Assembly: GCA_021817505.1 (NCBI GenBank)
Contig: JAKAUU010000027.1
Location: forward strand, 1 to 35,636
Direction of reading: 5' to 3'
Origin: Microcaldota archaeon
GTDB taxonomy: Archaea; Micrarchaeota; Micrarchaeia; Micrarchaeales; CABMGC01
Length of the DNA: 35,636 nucleotides
Each line of letters begins with the position of its first letter. Positions within the stretch are counted from its first letter, which is position 1. The notes under the pieces are model-generated. The model had not been told where the DNA came from. It did no database searches and saw only the letters and a list, made by a program, of their open reading frames with translations. The translations under genes were made by a program, and so were the position numbers. Below, in pieces: positions 16,553 through 24,352 of this stretch.

Positions 16553-16933
16553 ATGCCTGATAGCTACTGTATTATATGCGGGAAAAAGAAGGACGGGATA
16601 GAGGTTGCCGATGACAATGTCCTTGCCACATTACGGTGGATCAAGACGAATGTAACTAAAAATGCCAGGAACAACAGGCTTGTCGTGTGCAAAGCATGCT
16701 ATCCTGAATACAGCAAGATGCGGAAGAAGTATATGGGCAGAAGGACAGCCTACGTTGCCCTGGGCGTACTCTTTCTGGTATTATCACTGATAATATCTTC
16801 AGGAGCGTGGCCATCAGCATTACTGATAAGCATAATCATAATTGCACTTCTTTACCTGCTTTCGCTCATCAATTATATGCCTGGACTAAGGATCAAGAAA
16901 GAGGTACCAAAAAACAAGAAAAACAAGGCGTAG
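16553..16933 (+). CDS. Zinc-finger protein with two C-terminal membrane helices
   Basis: A 126-aa protein. Residues 6-9 give CIIC and residues 47-50 CKAC, together a probable four-cysteine zinc site on an N-terminal cytosolic domain with basic residues (KKKDG, RWIKTNVTKNARNNR). Two hydrophobic helices follow (about 66-84 and 88-107), then a basic tail (RIKKEVPKNKKNKA). It is 11 nt downstream of the preceding gene and belongs to the same cluster. A T-rich stretch after its stop (16938-16950) may reduce read-through into the next gene. It could tether a soluble partner to the membrane, but no specific family is recognised. Confidence 0.6.
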   Translation: MPDSYCIICGKKKDGIEVADDNVLATLRWIKTNVTKNARNNRLVVCKACYPEYSKMRKKYMGRRTAYVALGVLFLVLSLIISSGAWPSALLISIIIIALLYLLSLINYMPGLRIKKEVPKNKKNKA

Positions 16934-16988
16934 TGCACCTTTTTATTCTTTCATTTATCAATAATAACTGTTAACGGAGGTAGTTGTT

Positions 16989-17714
16989 TTGGCTGAGAAT
17001 ACCGTATTGCTTCCAAAGGTCGAAGAGCTGCAGATAGACGGCAAAGTTAAGACCTCAATTTCTGATATAAAATCAAAACTTTCAAAGCTGCCGTTTTATG
17101 ACGTTGGCTCTGATGGCACTTCGGTAACGGTGGCAAGAGTGGAGAGCAGGAACATAGACAAGATGCCATACCTGTTCCATATAGTCAAGGTCAATCAAAG
17201 CGGCATCGACGTAACCTATTCGATAATACCCGATACCAGCGAAAGCATGAGAAGAGCATATGTCATAAAGAGCGTTGCAGGAATCCTCTCATTGCTGAGC
17301 AATGATTATGAGGCAGATATGCCAAAGCTTCTTCAGTATATAGAGTCAACTCTGGGGAATCTTATGGAAGGAATATCCCAGAATTACAACATACTTTATA
17401 ACAAATACGAGGCTCTTACTACCGAATACAGGGAGATAAAGAGGCTTAACAACGAGCTCAGTGCATCAAACAAGAACATAACTGTGCAAATATCACAGCT
17501 GAGCGAAGAAAACAAAGAGCTGCGGGATGAACTGGACAAGCTTAAGAAATACTCTGACGAGGCGCTGATGGGCTTGGTGCAGGAGTGGGTAGAGGTGCAT
17601 GACAACTCGATAGATACGGAGCAGTTTGCAAAGAATTATTCAGTGTCGGTTCCAAGAGTCGAACAGATACTAAACAAGATGGTGACTCTCGGATATCTTG
17701 AGGTAAAGTCATAG
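16989..17714 (+). CDS. Coiled-coil protein with C-terminal winged helix
   Basis: A 241-aa protein from a TTG start, supported by GGAGGT at 16976-16981. Residues 1-110 form an alpha/beta domain without recognised motif. Residues about 115-190 are a heptad-rich coiled coil (YEALTTEYREIKRLNNEL and onward). Residues about 193-241 look like a winged helix: DTEQFAKNYSVSVPRVEQI as the helix pair and LNKMVTLGYLEVKS as the wing. It could be a DNA-binding regulator of the locus, or, as the coiled coil hints, a structural cytosolic element of the machine. It lies between zinc-finger and small basic protein genes, same strand. Confidence 0.6.
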   Translation: MAENTVLLPKVEELQIDGKVKTSISDIKSKLSKLPFYDVGSDGTSVTVARVESRNIDKMPYLFHIVKVNQSGIDVTYSIIPDTSESMRRAYVIKSVAGILSLLSNDYEADMPKLLQYIESTLGNLMEGISQNYNILYNKYEALTTEYREIKRLNNELSASNKNITVQISQLSEENKELRDELDKLKKYSDEALMGLVQEWVEVHDNSIDTEQFAKNYSVSVPRVEQILNKMVTLGYLEVKS

Positions 17715-17722
17715 GTCATCTA

Positions 17723-17869
17723 ATGAAGTACAATGTCTTAGTAAAGAGACGTTTTCAGGACATACGCGTATACTACGTTATAAAGAAGATAAACGACAGG
17801 TCGAACAAGATATCTAGAGCCGTGATGGGCTTCCTTGAGAAGAAAATGAATGAGGAAAACAAGAAGTAA
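17723..17869 (+). CDS. Small basic protein, 48 aa
   Basis: An open frame from ATG 17723 to TAA 17867-17869, 8 nt after the previous gene and 20 nt before the next, filling the gap with same-strand coding spacing. The product is strongly basic and amphipathic: it begins MKYNVLVKRRFQDIRVYYV, has KINDRSNKISRAVMGF in the middle and ends in MNEENKK. No membrane segment or cysteine is seen. It may bind nucleic acid or a neighbouring protein; the family is unknown. There is a GGTCATCTA upstream but no strong ribosome binding site. Confidence 0.5.
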   Translation: MKYNVLVKRRFQDIRVYYVIKKINDRSNKISRAVMGFLEKKMNEENKK

Positions 17870-17889
17870 TCCTTTGTTTTAGTGGTCTA

Positions 17890-20319
17890 GTGTTGATAAA
17901 AAGGAAGAAAAAGATACCTACTGCCCTTCTAATAGGGATAATCGCAGTCTTATTAGTCGTAGTGGTAATAGGCGGTATTTATTTTGCAGTCCAGAGCTCG
18001 ATAAAACTGCCACCGATAATCAATTCACAGCCTAAGCCTATCACAGGATCGCTCCAGTTACAAAAATCATTTTTCGGGAACTATAACAGCTCTGCAGAAT
18101 ATGCTGCTTATGCAAAAATAAGCTATAACGAGCTTAACGCAACAAATTCCTTATTCAGCCTCAGGGTCTTTGCCAAGAATCCAATGACGAAGATATACCT
18201 GATAGACACGGACAATTACTGCATAAACTGTTTCCTAGGCTCTACAATGGAGCAGGACCTTAAAAGTTATCTAAACCAATACGGGCTTATACTTAACCAG
18301 AGCAGTTTCAATTACATACAGCTAAATAACATCTCAACAATAGCTCCAAATTCAATAGTCATAGTTCCCTCCGGTCTGATACCATTATCATTCCTGCCCA
18401 TCCAGAACAGCTCCCTCCAGGGCTATAATTCATGTCCGCTCGACTATAATTACAGCATGTTAAACCTGCTCAACAAGGGCGACGCCATAATATACATAGG
18501 TGACAACTTCTCAAGGTCAGTATCGTGCGGCCAGCAGATAATACAGACCCCGCAAAGTATCCTGAACGGCATGGCAAACATCGGGATATTTACGCATTAT
18601 CTTAATAAAACAAATGCTGCAGAGTCAAGGAATCAGACCTATCTCACGTTCAAGAATCCAACCTTTATAATCGGAGGACAAATGTATTACAGTTCATCCT
18701 ATACCCGGATCTATAACGGCAGTATAATCTCCCTGAGCAATTATCCTTCTTATGGGTGGAAAAACGCAACCACTCTATCAAGAGACATAGCTGCGCTTAT
18801 AGACCTCCACTACTGGGACTCCGAAGTGGCTTCCGGTTCTTCAAACAACATATCATTTAATAAGAGCACCTCATCAGGAACAGTTGAAGTGGTTACAAAT
18901 ACCACGCAGATAACGGCATCAACTCTTCAGGGACTTAGCCTGGTTAACACATACGCGCTTGCTACTGCTTACTTCTCCGCTTCAGGGAAATTCAGCGAGG
19001 CCAACCTGCCGTTCAGGATAAACGGAAGATCTGACGGGAGCATAAACATGTCCTCTGCATTCTCCCAGACCAAGGGCAGTACTATAAGCGCAGTAGCAAC
19101 AAACATAAGCGGGAATTTCGACTCGTTCCACATATACATATACAACATGAGCGGCAACGAACCCGTCCAATCCCTTTATGTGGGCCAGATGACTCCAAAC
19201 GTTACTTTCATAAAGCCGATATCATTTTATCTTCCTGGGGGATACTATTACGCTTCTCTGATAGACGCAAACAACAAAACTTACGCTACCGGGATATTTT
19301 ACATATACCCTACTTCCATAACCCCGATATTCAACCTTTCTGCATTCACCAGAAAAGCGTTCAAATTCTCCCTATCCAGCGGAGGCTATCCCATAAGCGG
19401 AATACCTTACAACATATCGATAAACGGGCAATATCTGCAAAGCGGGACAGTAAACAACACCATAGTGAACTACACCCTTCCGGAGAGTGCGGTTCTGAAC
19501 TACGGGAATGAAACATTCAAAATAGGAATATTCGGTTCATCTGTAACTTACTTAATTCCATACCCTAATAATCAGCTGCAACCGCCTATATTATTGATAT
19601 TATTCGGAATAGCAGGAGTCTTCATAATAATAATAAACAAGATACTGGTGCCTCCGAATATAGACAGGTATTACATAAACGTACAGGAGTTCAGGCACAT
19701 GGACAGGGCAAAGGTGAAGGAACCGCCTGAAACTATACTAAAGGTATTCGATCAGGTAAACTACTATTATCATTGGAGATACATGCCCCTTACTGCGGAA
19801 GAGATAAAATCAGGAATATCGGCAAATGTGAGATATGGGAACATGCCCATAGCGGTTACCCTGCAAAATACTTATAATGTGCTGAACAAGATGTCCAGAA
19901 AAGGCCTTATCGTAGAGGCTGCAGATTACTTCGCCCCGAAGAGCTGGGAAGATGCATCAAAACACGACATAGAGTATCTTGTCATATTCAGGAAGCTTAG
20001 GGACTACAGCGTTGCAAATGCCATGCTGTTTACTGATGTAGACGCATATGATAATATGGACATGATAATAACAAACAAGGGAGTTCAGAATTATGTGTAT
20101 ATATATTCGAAGCTCTCTGAAAATCTGAAACTAAGCGGCATACCTCTTAGCAAGAACCACAGGACCTTCATAGTCTTCCTTACGGATGAAGACAGATTAT
20201 CATTTATCGACAGGCTAAATACTTCGTACGGCGAGGCAAGCGAGATACTCAGATTGAGCATAGAATCTCTGGATGTAAGACTGATAGATACGGGCGACCT
20301 TAACGAGCTAAAGCTCTGA
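17890..20319 (+). CDS. Large envelope-spanning protein with cytosolic winged-helix domain
   Basis: An 809-aa protein from a GTG start (a TTG follows immediately). Order of parts: basic N-terminus (KRKKKIP); transmembrane helix (about 11-33); a large outer domain of about 520 residues rich in N-x-S/T sequons and Tyr, with Cys pairs (YCINCF, SC-x-L); a second helix (about 565-585, LLILFGIAGVFIIIINKI); then a 220-residue cytosolic domain. That domain contains a winged-helix-like region (LTAEEIKSGI to VLNKMSRKGLIVEAADYF) and further alpha/beta parts. It ends the secretion-like locus, converging on top6B. It may link outer structures to a cytosolic response or assembly step, or sense substrate; function not known. 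Confidence 0.6.
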   Translation: MLIKRKKKIPTALLIGIIAVLLVVVVIGGIYFAVQSSIKLPPIINSQPKPITGSLQLQKSFFGNYNSSAEYAAYAKISYNELNATNSLFSLRVFAKNPMTKIYLIDTDNYCINCFLGSTMEQDLKSYLNQYGLILNQSSFNYIQLNNISTIAPNSIVIVPSGLIPLSFLPIQNSSLQGYNSCPLDYNYSMLNLLNKGDAIIYIGDNFSRSVSCGQQIIQTPQSILNGMANIGIFTHYLNKTNAAESRNQTYLTFKNPTFIIGGQMYYSSSYTRIYNGSIISLSNYPSYGWKNATTLSRDIAALIDLHYWDSEVASGSSNNISFNKSTSSGTVEVVTNTTQITASTLQGLSLVNTYALATAYFSASGKFSEANLPFRINGRSDGSINMSSAFSQTKGSTISAVATNISGNFDSFHIYIYNMSGNEPVQSLYVGQMTPNVTFIKPISFYLPGGYYYASLIDANNKTYATGIFYIYPTSITPIFNLSAFTRKAFKFSLSSGGYPISGIPYNISINGQYLQSGTVNNTIVNYTLPESAVLNYGNETFKIGIFGSSVTYLIPYPNNQLQPPILLILFGIAGVFIIIINKILVPPNIDRYYINVQEFRHMDRAKVKEPPETILKVFDQVNYYYHWRYMPLTAEEIKSGISANVRYGNMPIAVTLQNTYNVLNKMSRKGLIVEAADYFAPKSWEDASKHDIEYLVIFRKLRDYSVANAMLFTDVDAYDNMDMIITNKGVQNYVYIYSKLSENLKLSGIPLSKNHRTFIVFLTDEDRLSFIDRLNTSYGEASEILRLSIESLDVRLIDTGDLNELKL

Positions 20320-20334
20320 ATCCAAGGCAGGGTC

Positions 20335-21951
20335 CTAATCGCTCTCTTCCAGCAATCCGGTATCCGCATCACTCTCTTCCTCATCAGCGGTATCATTTCC
20401 CATATCATACTTATTCTCAACTATCTTCTTCAAGGATTCCTCTATCTTTACAGGCTCCTCGCCGGTTATCTCGCTGAGATCTGCGGACAGCTGGCCTATA
20501 TATCTCATTATCGTCTTGTATCTGGATTCCCGGACATGCATGCTTCTCTGCTTGTTAATATGGATCTGGAGCTTCCTTGCGCACTCCATTATGCCTAGCT
20601 TAAGTTCTTCTATTATCTCTGCCTCTTGCGATACTGCCTGTTTGCCAATCCCGTTATAAGGTATATAGACGCTTGATATGTTTACGAAGACGCTTATCGG
20701 TTCATCTCCAAAATCCCTTATCCCGTACCTCTTCCACTGGATCTGGTTGACTGCTTCTGTTATTGCGCATACCGATCCGTCAAAGAGCAGCGGGACCTTG
20801 TTTGCAAAGCGCATTATCGTGCCTTTTGTGCCTTCTTCAGTCTTTTTGCCAGCATCCCCTCCATAAGCTATGCCTGCCTCAACAACGAATGGTATGCCTC
20901 CCTTGAATATCTTTGGCTTCCTTTCAGTAACGCTTATGAACTGTGGATTGATTATGTTGAGCATAGCAGTTTCCATCTGTTTTGCGCCTATTACTGAAAG
21001 GGAATCGGTCTCAGGCGCAATCCACTTTATCTTTCCAAAAGCTTCGACGACCTTTTCCGCATCAGGCCATGTAAGCTCCCGAGGGCGCTTGTCAAAATTG
21101 ACGCCATCCGCTACTGCCTTGAGCTCATCTATCTTAGCGGCGCTTACCCTGGAGAAGCTCTCCATAAGGAACGACGATACGTTCTTGCTATCTGCAATGT
21201 GGGCAAAGTCAAGCAGGTCCCGTGCGCTTATCCCAAGCGGATGCGGTTTTGTCTGCTTCGGCCTCTTCGGCATCTCGTTAACAGACCTTGGGAAGACGGT
21301 CTCTTTTCCATCAGGCTCCACAAGCCTTATTGATGCATGCGGATTCGACAAGGCCGTCCTTTTTATATATTCAAAGACCCCGTGATCGCTCCTTTCATAT
21401 TTTGTATCGCCAAACTCTCCGCTTACCGAAGTGCCTCTGAAATCCTCCAGAACAGTCTTCATGTTTGTTATCAATGGCTTGTTAGTCTTGATGTCTATTG
21501 CTATGTCACACTCGAACGAAGAGCCCTTTCCCGTACCTGATCTGGCATGTATCGGTTTTCCAGTGGTTATTGCTGAGAAAAGAGTGCATCCTCCGGCGCC
21601 TATCCCCTGCTGTCCGCGCTGCTGGAGGTATCTATGAAACTTTGTCCCTGAAAGTATGCTTGCAAGCGCCTTCCCTATATGCTTCTGGGGTATTCCAGGG
21701 CCGTTGTCAGTGACGGTAACATGATGCCTGCTCTCCGATATCTCCTTTACCTCAACGCTTATATCCGGGAAGACTCCCGCCTCTTCGCATGCATCGAGAG
21801 AGTTTGCAACATACTCATGTATTACTGTGGTAAGAGACCTGACCTTGCCCGAATAACCGAGCATCTGGCTGTTCTTCCTGAAAAACTGTGTTATCGACTG
21901 CTCCTTGAATTCCTTGAATATCTCTTCAGCATTCTTCTCATCTGCCGCCAT
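20335..21951 (-). CDS. top6B: DNA topoisomerase VI subunit B
   Basis: A 538-aa protein of the usual length for the family. It is the ATP-binding subunit of topoisomerase VI, which with subunit A passes one DNA duplex through another to relax and decatenate DNA. GHKL ATPase motifs are visible: N box HEYVANSLDAC (Glu46, Asn50), G1 box DNGPGIP (82-88) and G2 box GQQGIGAGG (113-121). A helix-two-turn-helix region and a transducer domain follow, with a Lys-containing segment in the latter part. The last 40 residues are acidic (EEESDADTG). The gene begins 4 nt after the KH-protein gene. Many archaea have KH protein, top6B and top6A in series; here top6B is followed by a convergent gene, so subunit A must be elsewhere. 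Confidence 0.95.
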   Translation of the reverse strand: MAADEKNAEEIFKEFKEQSITQFFRKNSQMLGYSGKVRSLTTVIHEYVANSLDACEEAGVFPDISVEVKEISESRHHVTVTDNGPGIPQKHIGKALASILSGTKFHRYLQQRGQQGIGAGGCTLFSAITTGKPIHARSGTGKGSSFECDIAIDIKTNKPLITNMKTVLEDFRGTSVSGEFGDTKYERSDHGVFEYIKRTALSNPHASIRLVEPDGKETVFPRSVNEMPKRPKQTKPHPLGISARDLLDFAHIADSKNVSSFLMESFSRVSAAKIDELKAVADGVNFDKRPRELTWPDAEKVVEAFGKIKWIAPETDSLSVIGAKQMETAMLNIINPQFISVTERKPKIFKGGIPFVVEAGIAYGGDAGKKTEEGTKGTIMRFANKVPLLFDGSVCAITEAVNQIQWKRYGIRDFGDEPISVFVNISSVYIPYNGIGKQAVSQEAEIIEELKLGIMECARKLQIHINKQRSMHVRESRYKTIMRYIGQLSADLSEITGEEPVKIEESLKKIVENKYDMGNDTADEEESDADTGLLEESD

Positions 21952-21955
21952 AGGA

Positions 21956-22453
21956 TCACATGCTCTTTAGCTTTCTCCTCTCCTTCTCCATAACTGCATA
22001 CGCCGTGCTGTGCTTTCCACCGTCAAGCAGTATGTTTATCCCTGATTTTGCGATTCTTATTTCATCTATGCTGCCTATAAGGCTTATGGTGTCACCGTAT
22101 ATCTCAACGGAAGCGCCGCTCACCTCTTCCATATAAAGCTTTGCCTTGCCATCAGTTCCTATTATCCGGGATACCATCCGCTTCTTCTTCAGTTTATTGG
22201 AAGCAATATCGCCTATATCTATACTGTCAAAGAAATAATTATCATTAAGAAGCTTGAGTGCCGTGCTGAGCTTGAAGCCACGGGCTATTGCCTGCACAAT
22301 ATTTCTTGCAACATATTCGGAATAGGAATCCCCCTCTATTCGGACCTCATTCCTATTCTCTATAACTATCTTGCAGGTGATCCTCTTTTCTATGGTTGGC
22401 AACGCCTCTTTCAGAGCACGTACTCTTGCATTAGGTATGAGTATCTGTTCCAT
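21956..22453 (-). CDS. KH-domain protein, Krr1/Dim2 (Pno1)-like ribosome biogenesis factor
   Basis: A 165-aa protein from ATG 22451-22453; a GTG nine bases earlier is in frame but a TATA-like box predicts the transcript starts at the ATG. Two KH-like modules can be seen: residues about 1-75 (strands ALPTIEKRITCKIVIE, VRIEGDS, helix YVARNIVQAIARGF) and about 85-160 with SRIIGTDGKAKLYMEE, a KH RNA-binding loop of the G-x-x-G type (GTDG), then VSGASVEIYGDTISLIG. In archaea and eukaryotes this family binds pre-40S/30S ribosomal RNA near the 3' end of 16S/18S rRNA. It is cotranscribed with top6B, a pairing common in archaea. Confidence 0.88.
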   Translation of the reverse strand: MEQILIPNARVRALKEALPTIEKRITCKIVIENRNEVRIEGDSYSEYVARNIVQAIARGFKLSTALKLLNDNYFFDSIDIGDIASNKLKKKRMVSRIIGTDGKAKLYMEEVSGASVEIYGDTISLIGSIDEIRIAKSGINILLDGGKHSTAYAVMEKERRKLKSM

Positions 22454-22473
22454 ATCAAACACGCAGATTGCGC

Positions 22474-22487
22474 ATTCTTTTATTAAT
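22474..22487 (-). promoter_or_regulatory. TATA-like box for KH-protein/top6B operon
   Basis: ATTAATAAAAGAA on the minus strand, centred near 22481, predicts transcription from about 22454, which makes the messenger leaderless at ATG 22453. Confidence 0.5.
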
Positions 22488-22630
22488 AACCTTGCGCTTC
22501 GAAGTGTAACATCAGTGCCCTATGCCCTATGTGCACCAGGCATCATGGCGAGAAGCCACTTAAATAATGGTCAAAAAGAATGCGCTCCGTCAGCATACCG
22601 AGAATTGGAAGTTTCAAAGCTTCCAGTAAG

Positions 22631-22641
22631 CTTTAAATATC
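22631..22641 (+). promoter_or_regulatory. TATA-like box for the winged-helix regulator
   Basis: CTTTAAATATC predicts transcription from near 22664, inside the run of palindromic elements ahead of the gene at 22727. Confidence 0.5.
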
Positions 22642-22652
22642 TTATTTTATAC

Positions 22653-22698
22653 ATTCATGATTGAATCATGATTCATTCAGAAACAGTTCATGAATGTT
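22653..22698 (+). promoter_or_regulatory. Putative operator with palindromic TTCATGAT-type elements
   Basis: Within 46 bases lie TTCATGATTGAATCATGAT (22655-22673), which is an almost perfect palindrome around one base, and TTCATGAA (22688-22695), a perfect 8-base palindrome, with ATTCATTC between. They sit at and just after the predicted transcription start, where a bound repressor would block initiation. Confidence 0.5.
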
Positions 22699-22726
22699 TC
22701 ACGATTCTGTTATGAGCCGTGTGGGT

Positions 22727-23215
22727 ATGGATACAAACAAACAATTGACAGAAGAGCTTAATAAGCTTAGGGAGGAGATCCGCGTACTCTCCGAAAAGAA
22801 GGAATCCGACCAGGGAGCGGGCATGATCGCGCTCATAAAGTATGTTACGGAAGAGAGGGAGAGGACGGAGAAGCTACTCATGACAATGGCAGAGAAGATA
22901 AGGAGAATGGAAGGCAGGCAGCAGCTTGCCGTACAGGAGCCTATCCAGGAAAACTCAAAAAAGAAGGACTTTGATGAAATCGCACTCTCAGACACGGACA
23001 GGCTTATAATTGAATTTATACAGACAAAAGGCCTGGCATGTGCAGATGACATAAAAAGCATAATGAATTACAAAGGAAGAAATGCTGCATGCACAAGGCT
23101 GAAGAAGCTCTGCAACGAGGGCTTACTGCAAAGATTCCAACTAGGTCACAAGGTTTACTACAGATTTGATGCTGGCAAGGCGACCAACACGCTAATCATA
23201 TCACCTCCACAGTAA
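22727..23215 (+). CDS. Coiled-coil winged-helix DNA-binding protein
   Basis: About 162 aa from ATG 22727; in-frame ATGs at 22694 and 22712 are possible, but the first overlaps the palindromic elements. The N-terminal half (about 3-75) is a Glu/Lys/Arg-rich coiled coil, probably a dimerisation helix. A polar linker with KKKD follows. The C-terminal half (about 90-155) is a winged helix: LSDTDRLIIEFIQTKGL, ADDIKSIMNYKG, a recognition helix RNAACTRLKKLCNEG and a wing LLQRFQLGHKVYYRFD. This layout suits a dimeric transcription regulator. Palindromic sites in its own leader suggest autoregulation. It is divergent from the KH-protein gene, so it may also affect that operon. Confidence 0.7.
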   Translation: MDTNKQLTEELNKLREEIRVLSEKKESDQGAGMIALIKYVTEERERTEKLLMTMAEKIRRMEGRQQLAVQEPIQENSKKKDFDEIALSDTDRLIIEFIQTKGLACADDIKSIMNYKGRNAACTRLKKLCNEGLLQRFQLGHKVYYRFDAGKATNTLIISPPQ

Positions 23216-23222
23216 CTCGATT

Positions 23223-23249
23223 GGGCCTGCACTATTTCCCCGCAGGCCC
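23223..23249 (+). terminator. Hairpin after the winged-helix gene
   Basis: An 8-bp GC-rich inverted repeat (GGGCCTGC and GCAGGCCC) with an 11-nt loop lies 8 nt after the stop. The following bases hold only a few Ts, so it may work as a weak terminator or an RNA-stabilising hairpin. Confidence 0.45.
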
Positions 23250-23328
23250 GTCTACTTATCTGATTGCGTGTTCTTGCCATTTTATTCTACTCGTTAGCTG
23301 TGCCTGCAATCTCCCATGATTCTAAGAA

Positions 23329-23338
23329 CTTTTAAAAG
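23329..23338 (+). promoter_or_regulatory. TATA-like box for the DHH phosphoesterase gene
   Basis: CTTTTAAAAG lies about 35 nt before the ATG at 23369 and predicts a start near 23361, with an 8-nt leader. Confidence 0.45.
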
Positions 23339-23368
23339 GATTCACAGTCAATTATCTATCTCCGTGAT

Positions 23369-24352
23369 ATGATGGATGCAAACAACTTATTCTCCCTTAC
23401 ACACCAGAGCGACATAGATGGTGTTGGTAGCGCTGCACTTATAAAGATGAATTATGGTCTACCGAGCAAAAACATGTTCTTTACTGATTACTCTGTGGAA
23501 AATGTAACAAAGTCAGCCACAGCGATAAAGAAAGCTGCGAAAGAGGGCGCAGTCCTTATAATAGCAGATTTCGGCCTCAATAAGCTGATAGAAGACCAGA
23601 TGTCCGGTCTTATCGATAATATAAAGAAAAAGAAGGGCAGCGTATACTGGTTCGATCATCATCCATGGAGCGAAGAGCACATAAGGCGCATTGCCTCGAA
23701 ATGCGATGCTGCGATTGTCAATGAAAATGCAAAATTCTGCGCAACCGAGATAGTAAGGAATGAACTGATGCTGAACAGCAAGTTCTGCAAAAGGTTTGCA
23801 GAGATCGTCCATCACTGCGACTTTAACCTAATGCCAAGGGAGAAGCAAAAGCGAGATCTATTCATAGCATACGGCATGTGCATAACATCGTACAACCAGA
23901 TAAAAAACTATCAAAAGAGGTGCGATAAGCTAAGGCATGCGGCAGGGGTAATAGCTGCAGGCAAATTCTCAGATAAGATGATGGAGAGAGACGCCGCGAA
24001 GTTTGACAAGATGAACAAGGAGCGGATAAGCGATATGATAAAGAACAAGCTGTTCATCCTTGATACTGTTGCTGTTGGTTTCCAGAAAAGGGTGCAGGCG
24101 ACAGTTGCAGGTTCAGAGATCATAAAGAAGAGCGGAAAGGATATCTCAATCTACGTCAACCTGGATAATATGCAGGGGCATATAAGGACAGTAAAGGCAA
24201 ACTGCACACCTCTCGCAGTATATCTCGGCGGCGGAGGGCATCCCCATGCATCTGGCTTTCCAGTTGACAAAAGATATAACCTATCAAAGGAGGCTGACAG
24301 GAATAAGTTTGCACTTTTCATCGATAAAAAAGCAGCAGAGCTATGCCGATAA
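23369..24352 (+). CDS. DHH/DHHA1 family phosphoesterase
   Basis: A 327-aa protein (ATG 23369 or 23372). DHH domain motifs: HQSDIDGVGS (Asp15, Asp17), IADFG (Asp67) and DHH (96-98), a two-metal centre, plus a later VHHCDFN (about 148). The C-terminal DHHA1 domain has YLGGGGHPHASGFPVD (about 283-298), the substrate-binding glycine-histidine loop. Families with this layout include archaeal RecJ-like nucleases, nanoRNases and cyclic-dinucleotide phosphodiesterases; they cleave phosphodiester bonds from single-stranded or short nucleic acids. The length and absence of extra domains suit a short-oligonucleotide or RecJ-like exonuclease. Its 3' end overlaps the end of the aIF2 gamma gene by 12 nt, a tail-to-tail overlap. 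Confidence 0.88.
   Translation: MMDANNLFSLTHQSDIDGVGSAALIKMNYGLPSKNMFFTDYSVENVTKSATAIKKAAKEGAVLIIADFGLNKLIEDQMSGLIDNIKKKKGSVYWFDHHPWSEEHIRRIASKCDAAIVNENAKFCATEIVRNELMLNSKFCKRFAEIVHHCDFNLMPREKQKRDLFIAYGMCITSYNQIKNYQKRCDKLRHAAGVIAAGKFSDKMMERDAAKFDKMNKERISDMIKNKLFILDTVAVGFQKRVQATVAGSEIIKKSGKDISIYVNLDNMQGHIRTVKANCTPLAVYLGGGGHPHASGFPVDKRYNLSKEADRNKFALFIDKKAAELCR

Noticed and set aside
1688-20319. The locus as an integrated conjugative element
   Set aside because: No relaxase, VirD4-type coupling ATPase, integrase, attachment site or tRNA boundary was found in the window.
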